Assembly: GCA_002320245.1 (NCBI GenBank)
Contig: DCKD01000096.1
Span: 4,679 to 68,678, forward strand
Direction of reading: 5' to 3'
Source: Lachnospiraceae bacterium UBA1683
GTDB lineage: Bacteria > Bacillota > Clostridia > Lachnospirales > Lachnospiraceae
Length of the DNA stretch: 64,000 bases
Part shown: positions 35,432-42,156 of the stretch, in pieces
Layout: each line of letters opens with the position of its first letter
How positions within the stretch are numbered: position 1 is the first letter of the stretch
Notes under the pieces: generated by a model
Told to the model about the DNA's origin: nothing
Database searches by the model: none
The model's input: the letters and a program-made list of their open reading frames with translations, nothing else
Position numbers and translations under genes: made by a program

Positions 35432-35998
35432 ATGAAAGTATTATTATTAAACGGAAGCCCGAGAAAAGAAGGCTGTACATTTACAGCGCTGACAGAGGTT
35501 GCGGCGTCTCTTCAGGAGCAGGGAATTGAAACAGAGATTTTTCAGGCGGGGAATGCAGATACAGAGAATGTAAAGGCAGCGGCAGAAAAGCTGAAAAGTG
35601 CAGATGCGCTGGTTGTAGGTTCTCCTGTTTATTGGGCATCTCCTACCGGGCAGATTATTGAATTTATGGATAAGCTCTGCTCTCTTGCAGGGAAAGATAT
35701 GTTGTATAAACCCGCTGCTGCAGTTACATCTGCAAGACGTGCAGGCACAACCGCTACACTGGATGTCCTTATGAAGTATTTCCTGTTCTACCAGATGCCG
35801 GTTGTGTCCTCTAACTATTGGGCAATGGTGCACGGAAACACACCGGAGGAGGTGAAACGGGATGCAGAAGGACTCCAGATTATGCATGTTTTAGGCAATA
35901 ATATGGCATGGATGCTGAAATGTCTGGAGGCAGGGAAGAATGCAGGAGTGGAACTGCCGAAGACAGAGGAGAAAATTAAGACAAATTTCATACGATAG
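35432..35998 (+). CDS. NAD(P)H-dependent FMN reductase/flavodoxin-like protein
   Basis: A 188-residue flavoprotein of the NADPH-dependent FMN reductase fold. The FMN phosphate loop is LLLNGSPRKEGCTFTAL at the N-terminus, and the second FMN loop is GSPVYWASPTGQ. It lacks the CX2CX2C iron-sulfur cysteines of iron-sulfur flavoproteins, so it is a plain reductase. It could reduce free flavin or feed the neighbouring flavodoxin. It has its own 144-base upstream gap, with a TATAAT but no clear -35, and no TTAGA palindrome. Confidence 0.85.
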   Translation: MKVLLLNGSPRKEGCTFTALTEVAASLQEQGIETEIFQAGNADTENVKAAAEKLKSADALVVGSPVYWASPTGQIIEFMDKLCSLAGKDMLYKPAAAVTSARRAGTTATLDVLMKYFLFYQMPVVSSNYWAMVHGNTPEEVKRDAEGLQIMHVLGNNMAWMLKCLEAGKNAGVELPKTEEKIKTNFIR

Positions 35999-36164
35999 CC
36001 GTGAGAAGGAAATTGGGAAACAGAGGGAATATGCGCCGGCAGGGCATTACGGTGATGCAGAGTTGGAAATCGGGCGTGTGTGCGTTCACCTTGCATCTCC
36101 GGATTCCAAGTATATGTCAGGCGAGACGATTACTCTTGAAGGCGGAATGGGACAAAGACCATAG
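35994..36164 (+). pseudogene. Remnant: C-terminal end of a short-chain dehydrogenase/reductase (SDR)
   Basis: Directly after the FMN reductase stop, the plus frame ending at 36164 encodes SDR-like C-terminal sequence: IGRVCVHLASPDSKYMSGE, then TITLEGGMGQRP. This matches the end of FabG/glucose-dehydrogenase-type SDR proteins (the VxFLASDxxxYxxGxxxxVDGG region). No Rossmann GxxxGxG, catalytic Ser or YxxxK part exists upstream, because that DNA belongs to the intact FMN reductase gene. It is therefore a truncated relic of a deletion or recombination. Confidence 0.75.
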
Positions 36165-36358
36165 AGCAGAATATGGAAGAGAAAAGAAAGCAGCAGGATT
36201 TTCCGGTGAACAGGCGGAAGAGAATCCTGTTGCTTTATCTTTTTCAGAGAGGTTGTCAGAAAAGCTCTGATTGTGTTATACTGTCAAAGTGTATCCGGTA
36301 CACTGACACATTTATATCAGGATACCGGAGGAGAACTTTAGAAAAAGAAGGCTAATAT
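36165..36358. other. Intergenic region with putative promoter of the DUF2156 gene
   Basis: Contains TTGTCA (36253-36258), an 18-base spacer and TATACT (36277-36282), 77 bases before the DUF2156 start. The rest, including a 60-codon Arg/Lys-rich frame (36173-36355), has no recognisable coding signal and may be decayed DNA continuing from the SDR remnant. Confidence 0.5.
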
Positions 36359-37291
36359 ATGAAAGATATAGAATTTAAACGTCCGGAGTTGGAGGACAGG
36401 GAGCTTATCAGTTCTTATTTTGAAAAAGCACCAAGCAGGAGCTGTGAACGGACTTTTGCAAATGTGTACCTTTGGTCCCGGCGGTATCATGTGAGATATG
36501 CGGTGATTGAAGGTGCGCTGGTGTTTATGGATGACGAAGACGGGCTGATGTTCGCGTACCCGGCGGGTGAGCCGGAGGCAGTGAAACGCGCATTGGAGTT
36601 TTTAAAGTCATATAGTGAAGAGCGCGGATGCTCCCTGAAACTTTATAATGTGACGGAAGAAAATTTTGCGCAGATGGACTCATGGTATCCGGGAAAATAT
36701 CAGATTGAGTATGACCGTGATGAGGCGGATTATGTATATGAGACAGAAAAACTTGCGACACTTGCGGGCAAGAAATTGCATGGCAAGCGTAATCATATAA
36801 ACAAGTTTAAATCATTACACGAGAACTGGAGTTACGAATCTCTGGATGATGACAATGTGGAAGAGTGTTTCCAGATGGCATTGAAGTGGAGAACGGATAA
36901 TGGCTGCGAGGATGATGCCGAAAAGAATGCTGAGATGTGTGTGACTCTGAATTCCCTTCGGCTGTACAAAGAATTGGGGATGGTTGGCGGTGTGCTGCGG
37001 GTTGATGGAAAAGTCGTTGCATTTACCGTAGGAGAACAGAACTGCAGGGACACATTTGTCGTGCATATTGAGAAGGCGTTTGCAGATGTGGATGGCGCCT
37101 ACCCGATGATTAACCAGCAGTTTGTACAGCATGAATGTATGGAATATGCATATGTAAACAGGGAGGATGATGCCGGATCTGAAGGATTAAGAAAAGCAAA
37201 ACTGTCTTACCGTCCGGCATTCCTTGTGCAGAAAGGATTTGTGACGAGGAAGTCAAAGACTCCGCTGGAAGCAACGGGGCATCAAGTTTGA
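36359..37291 (+). CDS. DUF2156 family protein (GNAT-like, phosphatidylglycerol lysyltransferase C-terminal type)
   Basis: A 310-residue soluble protein of the DUF2156 family, which has a tandem GNAT-like fold related to the aminoacyl-transferring domain of MprF and to Fem transferases. It has the conserved KLHGKRNHINKFK motif near residues 140-150 and MVGGVLRVDGKVVAFTVGE in the second half. There are no membrane segments, unlike MprF. Substrate unknown; amino-acid transfer from aminoacyl-tRNA is a reasonable guess from the fold. It ends just before a GC-rich hairpin block. Confidence 0.85.
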   Translation: MKDIEFKRPELEDRELISSYFEKAPSRSCERTFANVYLWSRRYHVRYAVIEGALVFMDDEDGLMFAYPAGEPEAVKRALEFLKSYSEERGCSLKLYNVTEENFAQMDSWYPGKYQIEYDRDEADYVYETEKLATLAGKKLHGKRNHINKFKSLHENWSYESLDDDNVEECFQMALKWRTDNGCEDDAEKNAEMCVTLNSLRLYKELGMVGGVLRVDGKVVAFTVGEQNCRDTFVVHIEKAFADVDGAYPMINQQFVQHECMEYAYVNREDDAGSEGLRKAKLSYRPAFLVQKGFVTRKSKTPLEATGHQV

Positions 37292-37453
37292 CACGCCCCA
37301 AAGGGCGGGGAATTTGGTCTGCGCTCCGCTTCGGTCGGTGCTAAACGAGTGCCACAGGCACTCAGCACCCCTCGCGGCAGTCGCCAAATGTCCATGCAGG
37401 CATGACTGCTTGGCCCGTCGCCCGCGGGAATAAAACAACAGGAGGAATACACA
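37292..37453. repeat. GC-rich hairpin-rich intergenic block
   Basis: Positions ~37292-37435 are markedly GC-richer than the surroundings and full of short palindromes: CGCCC-N4-GGGCG near the start, GAGTGCC-ACA-GGCACTC in the middle, CATGC-AGG-CATG and a final CGCCCGCGGG. It shares the phrase TGGTCTGCG and the hairpin style with the block at 11720-11850. A dispersed repeat is likely but needs a genome-wide comparison. The last bases hold the GGAGGA ribosome site of the aminotransferase. Confidence 0.5.
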
Positions 37454-38644
37454 GTGATTTCAAAGAAAATGGAAAATATGGTTGCAAACAGCTCCGCTAT
37501 CCGTGCAATGTTTGAAGAAGGCAACCGTCTGGCAAAGATTTACGGGCCGGAGAATGTTTTTGATTTCAGTCTTGGCAATCCGAACGTGCCGGCACCGGAT
37601 GCCGTCAAAAATGCAATTAACAAGATTTTAAGGGAAGAGGATCCGGTGGTTTTGCACGGATATACGAACAGTAATGCGGGATATGAAGATGTGAGACAGG
37701 CAGTCGCAGAGTCCTTGAATGAGCGCTTTGGAACACAGTTTTCAGCAAAGAATATTACGATGACAGTTGGTGCGGCAGGCGGGCTGAATGTCATTCTGAA
37801 AGCGCTTATCAATCCGGGAGACGAAGTCATTGCGTTTGCTCCGTATTTTGGAGAGTATCGAAGCTATACGGACAATTATGACGGAGTTTTAGTTGAGGTT
37901 TCTCCAAATACAGTGGATTTTCAGCCAAAGCTGGATGAATTTGAGCGGAGGATTACGGCAAAGACAAAAGCAGTTATCGTGAATTCGCCGAATAATCCGA
38001 CCGGAGTCGTCTATTCGGAAAGTACCATCCGGAAGATGGCAGCAATTATGGAGAAAAAACAGAGTGAATTTGGCACAGAGATTTATCTGATTTCAGATGA
38101 GCCATACCGTGAGCTTGTATACGACGGAGTGGAAGTTCCTTATCTGACCAAATATTATGATAATACAGTTGTCGGATATTCTTACAGTAAGTCTCTGTCG
38201 CTGCCGGGGGAACGAATTGGTTATCTTGTGATTCCGGATGAAGCTGCTGACAGTGAGAAACTGATTCATGCGGCAAATGTGGCGACAAGAATTCTCGGGT
38301 TTGTAAATGCGCCGACTTTACAGCAGAAGGTGGTCAAAGCCTGCCTGAATGAAAAGACAGATATCTCGTACTACGACAGAAACCGCAAAACGTTATACAA
38401 CGGACTGAAAGAACTTGGGTTTGAATGTATCAAACCGGAAGGAGCTTTTTATCTGTTCGTGAAGTCTCCGGCCGCAGACGAGAAATCATTCTGTGCGGAG
38501 GCGAAGAAACACAATATTCTGATTGTTCCGGGAACATCCTTTGCATGTCCGGGTTATGTAAGGATAGCATATTGTGTATCTTATGAGACAATCGTAAATT
38601 CACTGCCAAAGTTTGCAGAACTTGCGAAGACATATCATCTGTAA
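37454..38644 (+). CDS. Pyridoxal-phosphate-dependent aminotransferase, class I (AspB-type)
   Basis: A 396-residue fold-type I aminotransferase. It has the substrate-binding SLGNPNVPAPDAV region, the PLP phosphate loop VGAAGGLNVILKA, the NSPNNPTGVVYS block, the cofactor-contacting Asp in LISDEPYRELVYDG, and the Schiff-base Lys in SYSKSLSLPGERIGY. The amino acid specificity cannot be read off; aspartate, alanine or aromatic substrates are possible. It starts with GTG preceded by GGAGGA. A histidinol-phosphate aminotransferase gene follows. Confidence 0.92.
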   Translation: MISKKMENMVANSSAIRAMFEEGNRLAKIYGPENVFDFSLGNPNVPAPDAVKNAINKILREEDPVVLHGYTNSNAGYEDVRQAVAESLNERFGTQFSAKNITMTVGAAGGLNVILKALINPGDEVIAFAPYFGEYRSYTDNYDGVLVEVSPNTVDFQPKLDEFERRITAKTKAVIVNSPNNPTGVVYSESTIRKMAAIMEKKQSEFGTEIYLISDEPYRELVYDGVEVPYLTKYYDNTVVGYSYSKSLSLPGERIGYLVIPDEAADSEKLIHAANVATRILGFVNAPTLQQKVVKACLNEKTDISYYDRNRKTLYNGLKELGFECIKPEGAFYLFVKSPAADEKSFCAEAKKHNILIVPGTSFACPGYVRIAYCVSYETIVNSLPKFAELAKTYHL

Positions 38645-38681
38645 TTACAGTCGGTCATCATGAATGTGAAGGAGAGAGAAG

Positions 38682-39755
38682 TTGAACGCTAGTATTATTG
38701 AAAATATTCGAAGAGTGGAGCCATATGTTCCGGGTGAACAGCCGCAGAACAAAGTCATTAAGTTAAATACAAATGAAAATCCATATCCGCCGGCATCGGG
38801 AGTAGAGCTCGCTTTGGAAAAACTGGATTCTGACAGGCTGCGGCTGTATCCGGATCCGGCGGCAGAAGTGCTGGTTAATGCGCTGGCAGAAAATTATGGA
38901 GTGGATTCCAATCAGGTGTTTGTCGGAGTTGGATCGGACGATGTATTATCCATGTGTTTCCTGACCTTTTTTAATTCTGAAAAGCCAATTCTTTTCCCGG
39001 ACATCAGCTATTCTTTTTACAAGGTCTGGGCAGAGCTATACCGGATTCCTTATGAGTGCCAGAAACTGGATGAGAATTTCCACATCCGAAAGGAGGACTA
39101 TTATAAGGAAAATGGCGGAGTTATCTTTCCAAATCCGAATGCGCCGACAGGGGTTTACGAGAATCTGGAATTTGTGGAGGATATTATCGCACATAACCAG
39201 GATTCGGTTGTGATTGTGGATGAAGCTTATGTGGACTTTGCAGGGGAGTCTGCACTACAGATGATTGATAAATATGACAACCTGATTGTTGTCCAGACAT
39301 TTTCCAAGTCGCGCTCCATGGCAGGTATGCGGATTGGATATGCAATCAGTAACCCGACATTAATTAAGTACCTCAAGGATGTAAAATACTCTTTCAATTC
39401 CTACACAATGAATCAGACGTCTCTTGTCTGTGGTGTGGAAGCTGTAAGGGATACCGAATATTTCCATGAGACAGTGGAAAGAATCAAAGAGACAAGAGAA
39501 TGGGCGAAAGCGGAGCTGAAAAAACTTGGGTTTGAATTCCCGGATTCGCAGGCAAATTTTATTTTTGCCACGCATCCCAAATTGGATGCGAAAGTACTGT
39601 TTGAAGCGTTGAAACAGAATCATATTTATGTAAGATACTGGGGAAGTGAGCGGATTGAGCAGTATCTGCGCATCACGATAGGTACAAGAGAAGAGATGGA
39701 AACATTCTTCTCATTTTTAAGAGCATATGTGAAAGAACAGGGAGGAACTGTATAG
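38682..39755 (+). CDS. hisC: Histidinol-phosphate aminotransferase
   Basis: A 357-residue PLP enzyme of the HisC group, transferring the amino group from glutamate to imidazole-acetol phosphate in histidine synthesis. It shows LNTNENPYPPASGV at the start, DEAYVDFAG with the PLP-contacting Asp, and the Schiff-base Lys in TFSKSRSMAGMRIGY. Start is TTG with GGAGAGAG in front. It lies apart from the rest of the his genes, so a role with other amino acids, such as aromatic transamination, is possible. The next gene starts directly after its stop. Confidence 0.88.
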   Translation: MNASIIENIRRVEPYVPGEQPQNKVIKLNTNENPYPPASGVELALEKLDSDRLRLYPDPAAEVLVNALAENYGVDSNQVFVGVGSDDVLSMCFLTFFNSEKPILFPDISYSFYKVWAELYRIPYECQKLDENFHIRKEDYYKENGGVIFPNPNAPTGVYENLEFVEDIIAHNQDSVVIVDEAYVDFAGESALQMIDKYDNLIVVQTFSKSRSMAGMRIGYAISNPTLIKYLKDVKYSFNSYTMNQTSLVCGVEAVRDTEYFHETVERIKETREWAKAELKKLGFEFPDSQANFIFATHPKLDAKVLFEALKQNHIYVRYWGSERIEQYLRITIGTREEMETFFSFLRAYVKEQGGTV

Positions 39756-40265
39756 ATGAAAGATGCGTTGATGGGCGGAATGATTTCTGCCCTTACAGGA
39801 AAAGTTGGAAACGAAGTGATTGTATTTCTGATTTCTATGGTGCCGATATTGGAACTCAGAGGCGGTCTGCTCGCCGCGGGGCCGGCACTTCTGGATGTGC
39901 CGATGTGGCGCGCGATTCCTATTTGTGTAGTTGGGAATCTGCTTCCGATACCATTTATTTTGTTGTTGATTACGAAAATTTTTGACTGGATGAAAGGAAC
40001 AAAGAAACTGAAACCCGTTGTGGAGAAGTTGGAGAAAAAGGCGATGAGCAAAAGTGCCAATATTGAAAAATATGAGTTTTGGGGACTTGTCATCTTTGTA
40101 GGTATCCCACTTCCGGGAACCGGTGCGTGGACAGGTGCATTGATTGCAGCGCTGCTTGGCATCCGGTTCAGAAAAGCGTTTCCGGCGATTGTGCTCGGCG
40201 TATGTCTGGCAGCTTTTATTATGACAATCTTGTCGTATAGCATCCTCGGCACAATCTTTGCCTGA
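39756..40265 (+). CDS. Small multi-drug export family membrane protein (COG2426)
   Basis: A 169-residue membrane protein with about four segments, matching the small multi-drug export (Sm_multidrug_ex) family, with the motif SMVPILELRGGLLAA and GLVIFVGIPLPGTGAWTGAL typical of it. It is related to the DedA-like membrane proteins rather than to SMR transporters. Substrate unknown. The ATG follows the hisC stop without a gap, so it is translated with hisC. Confidence 0.85.
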   Translation: MKDALMGGMISALTGKVGNEVIVFLISMVPILELRGGLLAAGPALLDVPMWRAIPICVVGNLLPIPFILLLITKIFDWMKGTKKLKPVVEKLEKKAMSKSANIEKYEFWGLVIFVGIPLPGTGAWTGALIAALLGIRFRKAFPAIVLGVCLAAFIMTILSYSILGTIFA

Positions 40266-40493
40266 TTCAGGAGCAATCCGGCGTTCTCGCTGCGGGGGGA
40301 TGGCATGGTTGCAGCTCAGCCCTTAACTGAACTGTAACTGCTTCCTGTCCGTTTAAACTTACTTCCGGGTCACTGTTCACTCCATCCTCAATCACTCTGC
40401 TGGTTGAGGATGAGGATGCACGATTTATCATGAATGCATCCTGCCAATCGCCGAAGGCGATTTAAAATGGCGGGATGCTTTGGATGTTTTACG
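40266..40493. repeat. Structured intergenic region with nested hairpins
   Basis: Has stem TCCTCAA/TTGAGGA (40385-40391 with 40404-40410), and a nested structure in which GCATCCTGCCA/TGGCGGGATGC (40436-40446 with 40468-40478, one G-U) encloses AATCGCC-GAA-GGCGATT (40446-40452 with 40456-40462). There is no T-run after it. It may be a dispersed repeat, an RNA structure or a weak terminator after the exporter gene; I do not recognise a known RNA family. Confidence 0.5.
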
Positions 40494-40522
40494 TTGACAC
40501 CGTATCCGATAATTCGTATAAT
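40494..40522 (+). promoter_or_regulatory. Strong promoter of the unknown membrane-anchored protein gene
   Basis: Perfect TTGACA (40494-40499), exactly 17 bases, perfect TATAAT (40517-40522), 27 bases before the start codon. One of the best promoters in the window. Confidence 0.85.
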
Positions 40523-40549
40523 GAAAAAAAGAAAGAAAGGGAGAAAAAC

Positions 40550-41014
40550 ATGTTTGCAAAGAATGAAGAGAAGGAGAGAAACATTATCTGGCGTGCAGTG
40601 ATGTCTGTTACATCTATATTAATCATTCTGATTGCAGTGTTTTTTCTGATTCGTATGTTCACTTCTAATCCGTTGGAGGGCAGATGGAATTATGAGGACA
40701 GCGATTTGATTTTAACAATCAAGGGAAATAATACAGCAGTTGTAGAATGTCCGGAGCGATTCGGTGGAAATGACATTGCGGTGGCGATGAAGTATGATAT
40801 TAACACAGATACAAAGACATTCACCCTTCAGACTGATGATGCCGCGGTCCGCAAAGCGGCACAGGATTCTGACGGGGCGGTGACAGAGGAGACGGTCCAT
40901 TCTGTGCTGGATTCACTGGAAGGTACATTTGATTATAATATGGAGCAGAATCAGTTGACACTGACAGACCGTGAGTATGGCAGCCAGATGATTTTCGGCA
41001 AAGAATACCAGTAA
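40550..41014 (+). CDS. Unknown membrane-anchored protein, lipocalin-like small domain
   Basis: A 154-residue protein with one membrane segment at about residues 17-38 (SVTSILIILIAVFFLIRMF) and a short cytoplasmic tail. The outer part starts NPLEGRWNYEDSDLILTIKGN, a pattern seen in small beta-barrel (lipocalin-like) domains that bind ligands, and ends LTLTDREYGSQMIF. I do not recognise a named family. The start at MFAKNEEKER is set by GAAAGGGAG upstream. It is monocistronic, with its own consensus promoter and terminator, so it is well expressed and not an artefact. Confidence 0.7.
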   Translation: MFAKNEEKERNIIWRAVMSVTSILIILIAVFFLIRMFTSNPLEGRWNYEDSDLILTIKGNNTAVVECPERFGGNDIAVAMKYDINTDTKTFTLQTDDAAVRKAAQDSDGAVTEETVHSVLDSLEGTFDYNMEQNQLTLTDREYGSQMIFGKEYQ

Positions 41015-41040
41015 ACAGGGATGTAGCATCCCTGTTTCTT
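41013..41040 (+). terminator. Intrinsic terminator after the membrane-anchored protein gene
   Basis: Perfect 11-bp stem AAACAGGGATG/CATCCCTGTTT (41013-41023 with 41027-41037), with TTTCTTT around its end. The left arm starts inside the stop codon. Confidence 0.75.
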
Positions 41041-41100
41041 TATCATATAGGCGAGGGCTTTGGCTCCCGTGGGTGTGCGGATTGTTTGAAAGGAGAAATT

Positions 41101-42156
41101 ATGTTAAGAAATCAGACAAAGGAAGTAACGATTGGAAATGTAACGATTGGCGGGAATCATCCGATTGTAATTCAGTCCATGACAAATACAAGAACAGAAG
41201 ATGTAGAGGCGACCGTTGCGCAGATTCTTCGTCTGGAAAAGGCAGGATGTGAGATTGTCCGCTGTACCGTTCCAACAGGAGAGGCAGCACGGGCAATCAA
41301 GGAGATTAAGAGGCAGATTCATATTCCGCTGGTGGCAGATATCCATTTTGATTATCGTATGGCGATTGCAGCTATCGAGAATGGTGCGGATAAGATTCGG
41401 ATTAATCCCGGAAATATCGGAGCACGTGAGCGTGTACAGGCGGTTGTTGACAAGGCAAAGGAGTACGGCGTGCCGATTCGTGTCGGTGTGAACAGTGGTT
41501 CACTGGAGAAAACGCTGCTTGAAAAATATGGCGGGGTAACGGCGGAAGGAATCGTGGAAAGTGCGCTGGACAAGGTGAGAATGATTGAAGAGATGGGATA
41601 TGATAATCTGGTGGTCAGTATTAAATCTTCGGATGTCCTGATGTGTGTCAAGGCACATGAGCTGATTGCCGGTCAATGTCCGTATCCGCTGCATGTAGGA
41701 ATTACGGAGGCGGGAACGCTGTATTCCGGAAATGTAAAGTCTTCCGTTGGACTTGGAATTATTCTGCATGAAGGAATCGGAAATACCATCCGTGTATCTC
41801 TGACCGGAGACCCTGTGGAGGAGATTAAGACCGCCCGGTTGATTTTAAAAACACTAGGGCTGCGCAGGGGCGGTGTGGAAGTTGTTTCCTGCCCGACTTG
41901 CGGCAGAACCAAGATTGACTTGATTGGACTTGCGAATCAGGTTGAGGCCATGGTGGAGGAATTCCTACTTGATATCAAAGTTGCGGTAATGGGCTGTGTG
42001 GTAAACGGGCCGGGAGAGGCAAGGGAAGCAGACATCGGAATTGCAGGGGGAATCGGCGAGGGGCTGCTGATAAAAAAAGGTGAAATCGTGAAAAAAGTTC
42101 CGGAAGAAGAACTTCTGGAAACCCTTCGGCAGGAGTTGTTAAATTGGAACAGGTAA
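41101..42156 (+). CDS. ispG: 4-hydroxy-3-methylbut-2-en-1-yl diphosphate synthase (flavodoxin/ferredoxin)
   Basis: A 351-residue [4Fe-4S] enzyme of the MEP isoprenoid pathway. The N-terminal TIM barrel opens with VTIGGNHPIVIQSMTNT; the C-terminal cluster-binding part has CPTCGRTKID and GCVVNGPGEAREADIG, giving the three Cys ligands and the Glu. Electron donor would be a flavodoxin or ferredoxin; a flavodoxin is encoded in this window. Start ATG at 41101 follows AAAGGAG; an ATG 15 bases upstream is inside a weaker context. polC begins inside its 3' end. Confidence 0.96.
   Translation: MLRNQTKEVTIGNVTIGGNHPIVIQSMTNTRTEDVEATVAQILRLEKAGCEIVRCTVPTGEAARAIKEIKRQIHIPLVADIHFDYRMAIAAIENGADKIRINPGNIGARERVQAVVDKAKEYGVPIRVGVNSGSLEKTLLEKYGGVTAEGIVESALDKVRMIEEMGYDNLVVSIKSSDVLMCVKAHELIAGQCPYPLHVGITEAGTLYSGNVKSSVGLGIILHEGIGNTIRVSLTGDPVEEIKTARLILKTLGLRRGGVEVVSCPTCGRTKIDLIGLANQVEAMVEEFLLDIKVAVMGCVVNGPGEAREADIGIAGGIGEGLLIKKGEIVKKVPEEELLETLRQELLNWNR

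Noticed and set aside
41041..41100. Possible riboswitch before ispG
   Set aside because: The gap is only 60 bases after a terminator and shows no conserved aptamer elements.
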